Notes: generated from the letters alone by a model not told the origin. Numbered from the stretch's first letter, positions 18,333 through 27,822 are shown. The stretch: 37,400 nt of DNA from Flavobacteriaceae bacterium (GCA_030828565.1 JAURCF010000010.1:1-37400), one strand, 5' to 3'. Translations and numbers: made by a program.

Positions 18333-20759
18333 ATGAAAATAAAAATTGGTCTTATTGGAATTTTACTGATTGTAGCCTGCGAATATGCTCCCCACTCCAA
18401 AAAGGAACTGATTGATTATATTCCTCCCAATCCGTTGGTTGTTGTAAAAACCTCCGACTTGGCCTCTGTGCAAAGCCAAATGAGCAACACTCATTTTTTG
18501 GAAGAGCTTTCCCTTTTTTTTAAAGAATTACTTCCCAAAAACCTACCCAATTCCCATCATGCACCTGCCGTGATCAGTTATCATTCGGTAGGGAAAAATC
18601 AACTTTCTTATGTGCTAATTCGTCCGTTTGAAGTTGATACATTGGCTCCCATGGAGCGAGATTCGATGTATTACAACAATCAATTGATTGAAAAAATGGT
18701 GGTTAAAGAAAGCGTTGTTTTTCAAACTCACCTCGATGGGGCTCAACTGCTTTCTCCGTCTCAGCTTTTGATAGAAAATAGCATCCGAACACGCACCAAA
18801 AACAGAGAATTGTTGTCTGATAATTTTGAGAAACTGTACCAATCAAACGACAGTTTTTTTTCACTGATGATTCACGAAGATTTTTCGAACTACGCAGCGG
18901 GAAAGTTTGCAACAGCACCGCTACTGTTTAACGAGCTTTCGGATTGGAGTTTGCTAGAAATAGAATTGTCTCCAGAGGGCGTCTATGGAAGTGGCTCTGC
19001 CATTGTTCAAGATTCACTTGCTCGAAAAATCAATTTACTCAATAATATGCCACCAACGGCTTTTGAAACCGATGCGGTGATTCCCGAGCAAAGCGAAGCT
19101 TTTCAATCGTATTCGTTTTTGTACGATGCATATGTTGATAATGTAAATACCTACCGAATTTCCCGCAACCAAGGCTTGTCGGAAGTGGACTCGTTGTGGG
19201 TTGAAGCGACAGAAATTACCGCCATTCATTCCGCAAATGCAACCGCTTTTGCGGTTCGCTTTAAGAACATCGATGGTATCAAACAACACCTTCAACGATT
19301 CGATTTTAACAAAGAAACCTATCGGGACTATGAATTGCAATCGTTAACAAACGATTCCCTATCCGTTCCTTTGTTTGAGGATTCTTTCTCAAATCATTTT
19401 GCATTTATTGACAATATTTTGGTGGCAAGTGCCCATAAAAATGCCGTAGAATCTATCATCACTCATTTTCAAAATGGGACAACACTCAACAAATCCGATT
19501 CGTTTGCAGCCATAAAAAAACAATTGCCCGAAGAAAATTCGTTTGTATTGATGGGGCTTCAACCCAAGTTTCAAAACCGGTTGGTTTCTCAACTCAGTGA
19601 GGCACTTCAAAAGCCATTAAAAGCCGCTGACTTTTCAAAAACACCGTATTTGATATTGCAGGGAACCTTGGAACAAGGAGTTGCTCATCTGTATTTTTCG
19701 CTACGCAAAGCATTGCCCAAATCAAAAGAATCGCAAAAGGTTTCGCAACGATTTAGCTACACGCTGGAAGCCCCGATTGCGATGCAACCCCAATCGGTAG
19801 TCAATCACCGAACCAAAGAAAAAGAATGGGTAGTGCAGGATCAAAATCATGCTTTGTACCTGATTTCGCATCAAGGGAAATTGATCTGGAAAAAACAGCT
19901 TTCAGCTGCCGTTCAAGGATCGATTTTCCAAATAGATTTGTTCAAAAACGGAAGGCTTCAACTGGCTTTTACAACCGAAAAAGAGTTTTTGGTATTGGAT
20001 CGAAATGGAAAAGAAGTCCGTGGATTTGGCGAATCGTTTCAAAAAGGAACTCCGCCGCTTCCATTGGCTGTGTTTGATTATGATCGAAACAGAAATTACC
20101 GCTTGTTGTTGACCCAGGACAATCGCGTTCAAATGTTTGATCAAAAAATGAAAGCCGTTCGTGGATTTTCAAAAACAAAAACAAAAAAACCTGTGTTGTT
20201 TGCACCCAAGCATTTTCGAATTGGATCCAAAGACTATATTGTATTGGGAAGCCGAAATGCGCCCCTCGAAATTTTGAACCGAAAAGGAGCCGTTCGTATT
20301 CAAAACAAGCAAAACATTCAGTTGTTTGAAAACGATGTGTATGTTCACAAAAACCGATTTACCACCATTGATGCCAAGCAGCAATTGATTCAGATAAGTA
20401 CGCAAGGCAAGGTGTATAAAACCACGCTGCCTCTCGAAACGCCTTATAGAATGGATGCCAATAATCAAACCTTGGCGATGCTTTCTGAAAATTTATTGAC
20501 CATCAACGGCCAAACCGTAGAACTCGAATTTGGCGCCTATACGGCTCCCAAGATTTTTGTGATTCACAACAAAACCTATGTAGCAGTCACCGATCGGCAG
20601 GCCAAAAAAGTATATCTGTACGATGCCAATGCGCAGTTGCTTCCCAACTTCCCAGTGTATGGATCCCATGCCGTAAGCATGACAGCTGCTAGCTCAAAAG
20701 GCGGTATTCGTTTTGCCGTTCAGGGTGATTCCGATAGGGTGTTGGTGTACGAGTTCTAG
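18333..20759 (+). CDS. Large uncharacterised lipoprotein with propeller-like C-terminal half
   Basis: I do not recognise a named family. The 808-residue protein has a lipoprotein signal ending in LLIVAC (C16), so it should be anchored to a membrane and face the periplasm or cell surface. Residues 20 to about 440 are a mixed region with no motif I can name. From about 460 to the end there are repeated beta-strand units with D/N-G turns, for example ALYLISHQGKLIWKKQL, EFLVLDRNGKEVRGF, RVQMFDQKMKAVRGF and APLEILNRKGAVRI. They resemble blades of a PQQ- or WD-like beta-propeller. It starts about 120 bases after rnhB. Its stop overlaps the lipB stop in the shared sequence CTAG. Confidence 0.75.
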   Translation: MKIKIGLIGILLIVACEYAPHSKKELIDYIPPNPLVVVKTSDLASVQSQMSNTHFLEELSLFFKELLPKNLPNSHHAPAVISYHSVGKNQLSYVLIRPFEVDTLAPMERDSMYYNNQLIEKMVVKESVVFQTHLDGAQLLSPSQLLIENSIRTRTKNRELLSDNFEKLYQSNDSFFSLMIHEDFSNYAAGKFATAPLLFNELSDWSLLEIELSPEGVYGSGSAIVQDSLARKINLLNNMPPTAFETDAVIPEQSEAFQSYSFLYDAYVDNVNTYRISRNQGLSEVDSLWVEATEITAIHSANATAFAVRFKNIDGIKQHLQRFDFNKETYRDYELQSLTNDSLSVPLFEDSFSNHFAFIDNILVASAHKNAVESIITHFQNGTTLNKSDSFAAIKKQLPEENSFVLMGLQPKFQNRLVSQLSEALQKPLKAADFSKTPYLILQGTLEQGVAHLYFSLRKALPKSKESQKVSQRFSYTLEAPIAMQPQSVVNHRTKEKEWVVQDQNHALYLISHQGKLIWKKQLSAAVQGSIFQIDLFKNGRLQLAFTTEKEFLVLDRNGKEVRGFGESFQKGTPPLPLAVFDYDRNRNYRLLLTQDNRVQMFDQKMKAVRGFSKTKTKKPVLFAPKHFRIGSKDYIVLGSRNAPLEILNRKGAVRIQNKQNIQLFENDVYVHKNRFTTIDAKQQLIQISTQGKVYKTTLPLETPYRMDANNQTLAMLSENLLTINGQTVELEFGAYTAPKIFVIHNKTYVAVTDRQAKKVYLYDANAQLLPNFPVYGSHAVSMTAASSKGGIRFAVQGDSDRVLVYEF

Positions 20760-21487
20760 AAATTTGTATCCAACTGCGCCCCAAACAATTCTTGGAAATG
20801 AGATACAAAACGGTTTTTAACCTTTTGTGTATCCATTGTAGTCGAGTTGCATTCCACCGCCATTGAGGTAACGGCTTTTCCTTGAATGCCGCAGGGTACA
20901 ATATGATCAAAATACCCCAAGTCGGGTTGTATATTGAGTGCCAATCCGTGCATGGTAACCCAACGACTTGCCTTAACACCCAATGCGCAAATTTTTCGAG
21001 CAAAGGGCGTTCCCACATCGAGCCAAACGCCTGTTTCTCCAGTACTTCGAGTTGCCGTAATGCCAAAGTCTGCCAAAGTCAAAATAGCCGCCTCTTCGAG
21101 CAAGCGGAGGTATTTGTGAATGTCTGTGAAAAAATTATCCAAATCCAAAATAGGATACACCACCATTTGGCCTGGACCGTGATAGGTAATGTCTCCTCCC
21201 CGATTGATTTTATAAAACGCAGCGTTTTTGTCGGCCAACTGCTTGTTGTTGATCAATAAATGGTCGATATCACCGCTCTTGCCCAGCGTATATACATGCG
21301 GGTGTTCGACGAGCAACAAATGGTTTTGAGTCGGTTGATGGGTCTGCGAACGGCGGTTGTTCATTTTGGTTTTGACAACTTCCTGAAACAAGGATTCTTG
21401 AAAATCCCAGGCTTCTTTGTAATCCATCAAACCCAAGTCTTGCAATAAAACCGTTTTGTTTTTTTTAGGAGCAGCTGAAACAGTCAT
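20756..21487 (-). CDS. lipB: Octanoyltransferase (lipoyl pathway)
   Basis: Transfers octanoate from acyl carrier protein to lipoyl domains, the step before LipA. The 243-residue protein has the LipB signature RGGDITYHGPGQMVVYP at about 96-112. The catalytic pair is visible as K165 in ARKICALG and C199 in HIVPCG, with MHGLALN between them. A stretch of about 15 polar residues near position 45 (MNNRRSQTHQPTQ) looks like a lineage-specific loop. It starts five bases after the YqaE-like gene and is probably expressed with it. Confidence 0.95.
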   Translation of the reverse strand: MTVSAAPKKNKTVLLQDLGLMDYKEAWDFQESLFQEVVKTKMNNRRSQTHQPTQNHLLLVEHPHVYTLGKSGDIDHLLINNKQLADKNAAFYKINRGGDITYHGPGQMVVYPILDLDNFFTDIHKYLRLLEEAAILTLADFGITATRSTGETGVWLDVGTPFARKICALGVKASRWVTMHGLALNIQPDLGYFDHIVPCGIQGKAVTSMAVECNSTTMDTQKVKNRFVSHFQELFGAQLDTNF

Positions 21488-21492
21488 ACCTG

Positions 21493-21654
21493 CTATGAGT
21501 TATCGGGGTTGTTCAATATAACCAGAGCGGCAATCACTCCCGGAACCCACGCACAGAGCGTTAACAAAAACACAATCAATACCGAGCCGCATCCTTTGTC
21601 CAAAACCGCCAAAGGAGGAAATACAATTGCTAATAATACACGAAAAAAACTCAA
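21493..21654 (-). CDS. YqaE/Pmp3-family small membrane protein
   Basis: A 53-residue protein with two transmembrane helices (RVLLAIVFPPLAVLDKGCG and SVLIVFLLTLCAWVPGVIAAL), the full signature of the YqaE/Pmp3 family (UPF0057). Members are small inner-membrane proteins, some induced by salt or cold, with no defined biochemical activity. The frame stays open for 20 more codons upstream, but a complete promoter lies inside that stretch. I therefore take the TTG at 21654 as the start. The resulting length is what the family normally has. Confidence 0.88.
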   Translation of the reverse strand: MSFFRVLLAIVFPPLAVLDKGCGSVLIVFLLTLCAWVPGVIAALVILNNPDNS

Positions 21655-21672
21655 TAGATGTTCGATTTTTAA

Positions 21673-21702
21673 CAAAGATACACAATCGCAGGGTTTCGCA
21701 AA
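21673..21702 (-). promoter_or_regulatory. Promoter of the yqaE-like gene and lipB
   Basis: Minus-strand TTTG (21702-21699), 18 bases, then TATCTTTG (21680-21673). It is back to back with the lysS promoter region. Confidence 0.75.
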
Positions 21703-21732
21703 TTCGAAAGCCAAACCTTGCTTTCTATTCCG

Positions 21733-21740
21733 TATATTTG
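21733..21740 (+). promoter_or_regulatory. -7 element of lysS
   Basis: TATATTTG ends 19 bases before the lysS ATG. The nearest upstream TTG is only 12 bases away, so no good -33 element is assigned. It rules out the in-frame TTG at 21718 as a start. Confidence 0.55.
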
Positions 21741-21759
21741 GGGCATTAAAATAATACCT

Positions 21760-23460
21760 ATGTCAGTTTTGTCGGAACAGGAACAAATTCGAAGAGAAAA
21801 ACTAGTGCAACTCAAGGCAATGGGAATCAATCCCTACCCTGCTGCGCTGTATCCCGTCACACATACCAGCAAACAAATTCACACCGATTTTACGGAAGAA
21901 ACAGCTGTTGTGATTGCAGGTCGATTGATGTCGCGAAGAATCCAAGGAAAAGCGAGTTTTGCAGAACTTCAAGACAAAGACGGACGCGTTCAGGTGTATT
22001 TCAATCGGGATGAAATTTGTGAGGGCGAGGACAAAACTTTGTACAACGATGTGTACAAAAAGCTCCTCGATATTGGTGATATTATTGGCGTAGAAGGAAC
22101 CTTGTTTACGACCCAAGTGGGCGTAAAAACTGTTTTGGTTAAAAAATTTACGTTGCTGAGCAAAGCCTTGCGACCGCTTCCGTTGCCCAAGCAAGATGCG
22201 GAAGGAAACATTTATGACGAATTCAACAATGCCGAGCAACGATATCGGCAACGGTATGTCGATTTGATTGTCAATCCAAAAGTGAAAGACACCTTTGTCA
22301 AACGAACTAAAATCACCAATAGCATTCGAGACTTTTTCAACGCCAAAGACTATTTGGAAGTGGAAACGCCAATTTTGCAACCCATTCCTGGAGGGGCAGC
22401 AGCTCGCCCTTTTTTGACACACCACAATGCCTTGAACATTCCCTTGTATTTGCGAATTGCCAACGAATTGTATCTCAAACGGCTGATCGTTGGAGGGTTT
22501 GATGGGGTGTATGAGTTTTCCAAAGATTTTAGAAACGAAGGGATGGATCGCACCCACAACCCCGAGTTTACCGTCATGGAACTGTATGTGGCTTACAAAG
22601 ACTACCATTGGATGATGGAGACCACAGAATCTTTGCTCGAAAAAGTCGCCGTTGACAGCAACGGAAGTTCTCAAGTAACGGTGGGAAATCACAGCATTGA
22701 TTTCAAAGCACCCTATCCTAGAGTGCCTATTTTATCCGCGATCGAACAACATACCGGAGTGGATGTTTCGGGAATGGATGAAGACGCATTGCGAAAGGCT
22801 GCAAAAAATATGGGCATAGAAGTCGATGATACGATGGGTGTTGGAAAATTGATTGATGAGATTTTTGGAGAAAAATGCGAACATCACTACATCCAGCCCA
22901 CTTTTATTATCGATTATCCCAAAAAAATGAGTCCGCTTACCAAAGAACATCGCGACAATCCAGCGCTCACCGAACGCTTCGAATTGATGGTCAACGGAAA
23001 AGAACTTGCCAATGCGTATTCGGAATTGAATGACCCTATAGATCAACGCAAGCGTTTTGAAGATCAGTTGGCACTTTCAGAAAAGGGCGACGATGAAGCC
23101 ATGTTTATCGATCAAGATTTTTTACGCGCACTCGAATACGGAATGCCTCCTACCTCAGGAATTGGTATTGGAATCGATCGACTGGTGATGCTATTGACCA
23201 ATAACAGCTCGATTCAAGAGGTCTTGTTTTTTCCTCAAATGAAGCCCGAAACACAAACTGGGCCGTCAATTGACCTAAACGATGATGAAAAATCGATTTT
23301 GGAGATTTTGAAAAAGGAACAAAAAATGCTGTTAAACGACTTAAAATCTCAAAGTGGTTTGTCCAACAAAAAATGGGATAAATCAATAAAGTCGCTCAGT
23401 AAAAATAACCTTACTAAGGTCGAAAAATCGGAAGAAGGCTTGTTTGTGATTTTACAATAG
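21760..23460 (+). CDS. lysS: Lysyl-tRNA synthetase, class II
   Basis: Charges tRNA-Lys. The 566-residue protein has an N-terminal OB-fold anticodon domain (GRLMSRRIQGKASFAELQD) and a class II catalytic core. Motif 1 is around ETPILQPIPGGAAARPF, motif 2 is FRNEGMDRTHNPEF, and motif 3 is GIGIGIDRLVMLL at about 466. After the usual end (LFFPQMKPE, about 490) there is an extra segment of about 70 residues, with a helix-rich DDEKSILEILKKEQ block. This resembles a small winged-helix-like appendix and is, as I recall, a regular feature of Bacteroidota LysRS. The start at ATG 21760 follows the promoter. Confidence 0.96.
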   Translation: MSVLSEQEQIRREKLVQLKAMGINPYPAALYPVTHTSKQIHTDFTEETAVVIAGRLMSRRIQGKASFAELQDKDGRVQVYFNRDEICEGEDKTLYNDVYKKLLDIGDIIGVEGTLFTTQVGVKTVLVKKFTLLSKALRPLPLPKQDAEGNIYDEFNNAEQRYRQRYVDLIVNPKVKDTFVKRTKITNSIRDFFNAKDYLEVETPILQPIPGGAAARPFLTHHNALNIPLYLRIANELYLKRLIVGGFDGVYEFSKDFRNEGMDRTHNPEFTVMELYVAYKDYHWMMETTESLLEKVAVDSNGSSQVTVGNHSIDFKAPYPRVPILSAIEQHTGVDVSGMDEDALRKAAKNMGIEVDDTMGVGKLIDEIFGEKCEHHYIQPTFIIDYPKKMSPLTKEHRDNPALTERFELMVNGKELANAYSELNDPIDQRKRFEDQLALSEKGDDEAMFIDQDFLRALEYGMPPTSGIGIGIDRLVMLLTNNSSIQEVLFFPQMKPETQTGPSIDLNDDEKSILEILKKEQKMLLNDLKSQSGLSNKKWDKSIKSLSKNNLTKVEKSEEGLFVILQ

Positions 23461-23535
23461 TTTGTGTTTTTTCCGACGCTTTTTAGCTACAAGTAGTTTA
23501 TTTTTTTTAACTTTCAAAAGATATAATACAATCTT

Positions 23536-26034
23536 ATGAAAACTCTTGCCCACAAATTACTGATTCTCGTCCTAGTTTTTTCATTTTCTACCCCTGTAGA
23601 AGCCCAATTAAAATGGCTAAAGAAAAAAAAACCGCCTGTTGTTACTGATACGGTCAAAAAACCTGAGAAAGACAAAGATGCCCTAAAAACCTACGATGAG
23701 GTTATTACCAAAAAGGCCAAAACCGATAAGGGATTGTTTGACACCCACCAAGTAGGTGAAAATTTTTATTACGAAATCCCCGATTCGCTTTTTAACCGCG
23801 AAATGCTCATGGTCACTCGTATTGCGAAAACCGCCTCAGGCATTGGTTTTGGTGGAGGAAAACAAAACACTCAAGTATTGCGTTGGCAGCGAAAAAATCG
23901 CAAAGTGCTGCTGCGGGTTGTTTCGTATCAAGTGGTTGCTGCAGATTCGCTCCCAATTCACGAAGCGGTTGTAAACTCGAATTTCGAACCGATTTTATAT
24001 AATTTTGATGTTGCAACAATCAACAAAGACTCAACGGCTACGGTCATTGATGTTTCCAGTTTTTTTACAAGCGATGTAAAGGCCATTGGATTTCCAGCAA
24101 GCAATCGAAAAACCTATAAAATCACTCGCTTGGATGAAAGTCGTTCTTTTATTGAAAGTATCAAAAGCTACCCGCTCAACATTGAATCTCGAACAGTAAA
24201 AACCTATGAGTCTTCCAGCCCTCCATCCAATTCGAGTACAGGATCGATTTCATTGGAAATAAATAATTCGATGATTTTATTGCCCAAAGAGCCGATGAAA
24301 AAACGAATGTTTGATCAGCGTGTGGGTTGGTTTGCCCGAAGCCAAACTGACTACGGATTGGACGTTCAAGAAAGTAAATCTGTAAAATACCTAGATCGCT
24401 GGCGATTGGAAGTCAAAGAGGAAGATCGCGAAAAATTCCAAAGAGGCGAATTGGTAGAACCCAAAAAACAAATTGTTTATTATATCGATCGGGCGACTCC
24501 CAAAAAATGGATCCCCTATATCAAACAAGGAATTGAGGACTGGCAAATTGCTTTTGAAGAAGCGGGTTTTAAAAATGCAATTGTTGCCAAAGATCCTCCT
24601 AGCAAAGAAGAAGATCCGGATTGGAGCCCGGAAGATATTCGGTATTCGGTTGTGCGTTATTTGGCCTCACCAATTCCTAATGCAAACGGACCGCACGTAA
24701 GCGATCCTCGCTCTGGAGAAATTTTAGAATCCGATATCAATTGGTACCACAACGTAATGACGTTGCTTCGGAATTGGTATTTTGTACAAACAGCAGCAAT
24801 CAATCCCGATGCTCAGGGCGTTGCTTTTAAAGACGAAATTATGGGGCGTTTGATTCGATTTGTATCGGCACATGAAGTCGGGCATACCATTGGATTGCCC
24901 CACAATATGGGGAGTAGTTTTGCTTATCCCGTAGACTCCTTACGATCGGCTAGTTTTACTCAAAAATATGGAACAGCTCCTTCCATTATGGACTATGCAC
25001 GCTTTAATTACATCGCTCAGCCAGGAGATGAAGGTGTTGCACTAATGCCAAATATTGGGCCTTACGACAAACATGCTGTGAGGTGGGGATACCGACCTAT
25101 TTTGGAAGCCAACACTCCAGACGATGAAAAACCTATTTTAGATGCTTGGATTCTGAAACATCAAAACGATCCAATGTATCGATTTGGGAAGCAGCAGTTT
25201 GGTGTTATTGATCCCAGCTCACAAACCGAAGACTTGGGAGATAATGCCATCAAGGCCAGCAAATACGGTATCGCAAATCTAAAGCGTATTGTTCCCAACC
25301 TTATTGAGTGGACAGCCGAAGATGGAAAAACCTATGAAGATCTTGAAATATTATACGGTCAGGTGCTTTCTCAATTCAATCGCTATATGGGGCATGTGAG
25401 CTCAAACATTGGAGGAGTTTACGAATACTACAAAACCTATGACCAAGAAGGGGCTGTTTATACCCATGTCGATCGAGCATATCAAAAAGCATGTTTGAAA
25501 TTTATTCAAGAAGAATTGTTTAAAACTCCTTATTGGTTGATCGATACAAATCTTTCCAATAAAATTGAATTCGATGGAACTGTTGACAGAATTCGAGTCA
25601 ATCAAGCACGAACACTCAACAATATATTGGATTTTGGTCGTATGGGGCGAATGATTGAAAACGAAGCCCTGCACGGAAACAAAGCTTACAGTCTGACCCA
25701 AATGATGACCGATTTACGCAGAGGGATTTGGAGCGAGCTGTATTCACAAGAAAACATTGATCCGTATCGACGCAATTTGCAACGCGCCTATTTGGATCGT
25801 TTGGAATACTTAATGACCGAAAGCCAAGAACCGGTAAGTCCGTTAATGCGTCGCTACTCAAACCAAACCCGTGTTCAAGTCAGTCAGTCAGACATAAGGG
25901 CCGTTGTTCGTGCACAACTTCGCAATTTAAAACAAACGATTTCAAATCAATCGAGTGCTTCAAAAAATCGAATTACGCGCTATCATCTTCAAGATATTGT
26001 GGATCGAATTGATCAGATATTAGATCCTTCCTAG
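23536..26034 (+). CDS. Secreted zinc-dependent metalloprotease (DUF5117/DUF4953 type)
   Basis: An 832-residue exported protein. The signal peptide (MKTLAHKLLILVLVFSFSTPVEA) is followed by a Lys-rich stretch. The catalytic zinc motif is H446-E-V-G-H450 with a third ligand at H456 (HEVGHTIGLPHNMG), the extended metzincin-like HExxHxxGxxH form. A Met-containing turn (PSIMDYARFNY) follows, as expected for metzincins. The size and these motifs match the large Bacteroidota metalloproteases annotated with DUF5117, DUF5118 and DUF4953. The substrate is unknown. No sorting domain of the type IX secretion system is evident at the C-terminus, so periplasmic location is likely. Confidence 0.85.
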   Translation: MKTLAHKLLILVLVFSFSTPVEAQLKWLKKKKPPVVTDTVKKPEKDKDALKTYDEVITKKAKTDKGLFDTHQVGENFYYEIPDSLFNREMLMVTRIAKTASGIGFGGGKQNTQVLRWQRKNRKVLLRVVSYQVVAADSLPIHEAVVNSNFEPILYNFDVATINKDSTATVIDVSSFFTSDVKAIGFPASNRKTYKITRLDESRSFIESIKSYPLNIESRTVKTYESSSPPSNSSTGSISLEINNSMILLPKEPMKKRMFDQRVGWFARSQTDYGLDVQESKSVKYLDRWRLEVKEEDREKFQRGELVEPKKQIVYYIDRATPKKWIPYIKQGIEDWQIAFEEAGFKNAIVAKDPPSKEEDPDWSPEDIRYSVVRYLASPIPNANGPHVSDPRSGEILESDINWYHNVMTLLRNWYFVQTAAINPDAQGVAFKDEIMGRLIRFVSAHEVGHTIGLPHNMGSSFAYPVDSLRSASFTQKYGTAPSIMDYARFNYIAQPGDEGVALMPNIGPYDKHAVRWGYRPILEANTPDDEKPILDAWILKHQNDPMYRFGKQQFGVIDPSSQTEDLGDNAIKASKYGIANLKRIVPNLIEWTAEDGKTYEDLEILYGQVLSQFNRYMGHVSSNIGGVYEYYKTYDQEGAVYTHVDRAYQKACLKFIQEELFKTPYWLIDTNLSNKIEFDGTVDRIRVNQARTLNNILDFGRMGRMIENEALHGNKAYSLTQMMTDLRRGIWSELYSQENIDPYRRNLQRAYLDRLEYLMTESQEPVSPLMRRYSNQTRVQVSQSDIRAVVRAQLRNLKQTISNQSSASKNRITRYHLQDIVDRIDQILDPS

Positions 26035-26101
26035 TTTTTGTGAGTTAAACCTTTTGAGAATACATTCGTCTTAAGGACATACAACATAAAAATAGTAACA
26101 C

Positions 26102-26521
26102 ATGAAAACAACAATTTCTTTTATTCTACTATGCTTTCTGGGTTTGCAAATGCACGCACAACCTCGAAAAAGCGACTTATCTCCTGAGGATCAGGCACGT
26201 CTTCAATCGAAAAAAATGGCGTTGGCATTGGACCTTTCCGAAGCCCAACGACTTCAGGTGGAGAAAATTCAATTGAATGAAATTCTTTTTCATCAAAAAA
26301 TGAAGCAAAAGCGCAAAACTTCTATTGAAAATGGAAATAAATTGACAAAGGAACAACGTGCAGAAGGTATGGAAATGATGCTTGATCGCAAGCTCGCCCT
26401 ACAAAATCAAATGAAAAGTACGCTTTCGGAAGATCAGTTTCAAAAATGGAAAAAAATTCAAATGCGCAAGCATCGAAAAACGAAAAAAAAGGTTCGTAAG
26501 AAAATAAAAAAACACTCTTAA
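26102..26521 (+). CDS. Small secreted basic protein, Spy/CpxP-like in layout
   Basis: A 139-residue protein with a signal peptide (MKTTISFILLCFLGLQMHA). The mature part is helical and highly charged, with two LTxxQ-like units (LDLSEAQRLQVEKIQ and STLSEDQFQKWKKIQ) as in the periplasmic Spy/CpxP group. It ends in a strongly basic tail (RKHRKTKKKVRKKIKKHS). By layout it may be a periplasmic chaperone or stress protein, but the similarity is weak. It follows the metalloprotease by about 65 bases. Its last codons and stop lie inside the terminator palindrome. Confidence 0.7.
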   Translation: MKTTISFILLCFLGLQMHAQPRKSDLSPEDQARLQSKKMALALDLSEAQRLQVEKIQLNEILFHQKMKQKRKTSIENGNKLTKEQRAEGMEMMLDRKLALQNQMKSTLSEDQFQKWKKIQMRKHRKTKKKVRKKIKKHS

Positions 26522-26533
26522 GAGTGTTTTTTT
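26506..26533. terminator. Bidirectional terminator palindrome
   Basis: A perfect 28-base palindrome: seven A, CACTCTT, AAGAGTG, seven T. As RNA in either direction it gives an A/T-flanked hairpin followed by a U run, ending both the plus-strand secreted-protein gene and the minus-strand hemL unit. It contains the stop codon of the former and touches that of hemL. Confidence 0.88.
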
Positions 26534-27821
26534 ATGCCCAATTTTTAAGTACAGTTTTCAAAGCCTCAAGGGTGAAGTCCAAATCAGCGTAGCTAATTGC
26601 ATCGTTTAAAAAATAACTTTCAAATGCACTAGGAGGTAAATAAATTCCATGATCAAGCATTCCATGAAAATACGATTTGAATTGATCGTTATTCCCCAAT
26701 ACTGCGCTATCAAAATCGGTTACAGGGGTTTCTGAAAAATGGAGCGAAATCATAGATCCAACACGATTGATTTGGTAGGGAATTCCTTCGTTTTGAAGAA
26801 TGGATTCCATTCCTTGGTGTAAGTATGCTGTTTTTTGATTCAGGCTATCAAAAATTTCAGGGCGGTTGTTTAATTCGGTCAACATTGCCAATCCTGCAGC
26901 CATCGCAAGGGGGTTTCCACTCAATGTTCCCGCTTGATATACTTTTCCAGTTGGAGCCAAATGATCCATAATTTCGGTACGCGCAGCAAATGCTCCCACG
27001 GGCAATCCACCACCAATTACTTTTCCAAAAGTAACAATATCAGCCCCTATGCCTAAAAGCTCCTGAGCACCTCCACGAGCAAGTCGAAATCCAGTCATGA
27101 CCTCATCAAAAACCAACAGGGCACCGTGTTGGTTACACAGATCTCTCAATCCTTGTAAAAAACCCTCTTGGGGAGGAATGCAACCCATATTCCCAGCAAC
27201 AGGCTCAATGATTATTGCGGCGATTTCGTTGGTGTTTGCTTCAAACAATTGCGCTACTTGTGTTAGATTGTTGTACGATGCCAGCAATGTGTCTTTTGCT
27301 GTTCCTTGGGTAACTCCTGGACTGTTTGGGCTTCCAAAAGTAACCGCTCCACTTCCGGCCTGAATTAAAAACGCGTCGGAATGTCCGTGATAACAGCCAG
27401 CAAATTTTATAATTTTTTCTCTACCCGTAAAGCCCCGTGCCAATCGAATGGCACTCATACAAGCTTCCGTACCAGAATTTACAAAACGGATTTTATCTAT
27501 GTTTGGAACCATAGAAACGACCAACTCCGCAATCGTAGTTTCGATTTCGGTGGGCATTCCAAAAGACGTTCCTTTGTGAGCTTTATTGACAATCGCTTTG
27601 ATTACTGGCGGGTGAGCATGTCCCAAAATCATGGGACCCCATGAGGCAATATAATCGATATAGCGGTTTCCATCTTCATCGAACAAATAAGCTCCTTTGG
27701 CATGGTTTACAAAAATGGGAGTTCCGCCAACAGCTTGAAACGCCCTTACGGGAGAATTGACTCCTCCAGGTAAAACTTGTTGTGCTTTTAAAAAAAGGGC
27801 ACTGCTTCTTTGGTATCGCAT
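26532..27821 (-). CDS. hemL: Glutamate-1-semialdehyde 2,1-aminomutase
   Basis: PLP enzyme of 429 residues that isomerises glutamate-1-semialdehyde to 5-aminolevulinate, the first tetrapyrrole precursor in the C5 pathway. The aminotransferase fold is clear: [17 protein letters not shown] binds cofactor phosphate, DEVMTGFR holds the Asp contacting the PLP ring nitrogen, and the Schiff-base lysine is K267 in [15 protein letters not shown]. The N-terminus [10 protein letters not shown] is characteristic of this enzyme among class III aminotransferases. It is the last gene of a minus-strand unit, one base after the glucosaminidase gene. Confidence 0.97.
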   Translation of the reverse strand: MRYQRSSALFLKAQQVLPGGVNSPVRAFQAVGGTPIFVNHAKGAYLFDEDGNRYIDYIASWGPMILGHAHPPVIKAIVNKAHKGTSFGMPTEIETTIAELVVSMVPNIDKIRFVNSGTEACMSAIRLARGFTGREKIIKFAGCYHGHSDAFLIQAGSGAVTFGSPNSPGVTQGTAKDTLLASYNNLTQVAQLFEANTNEIAAIIIEPVAGNMGCIPPQEGFLQGLRDLCNQHGALLVFDEVMTGFRLARGGAQELLGIGADIVTFGKVIGGGLPVGAFAARTEIMDHLAPTGKVYQAGTLSGNPLAMAAGLAMLTELNNRPEIFDSLNQKTAYLHQGMESILQNEGIPYQINRVGSMISLHFSETPVTDFDSAVLGNNDQFKSYFHGMLDHGIYLPPSAFESYFLNDAISYADLDFTLEALKTVLKNWA

Positions 27822-27822
27822 A

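Noticed and set aside
21802-22692. A 296-residue open frame antisense to lysS
   Set aside because: lysS is certain on the other strand; the antisense protein is rich in Phe, His and Cys with no recognisable domain.
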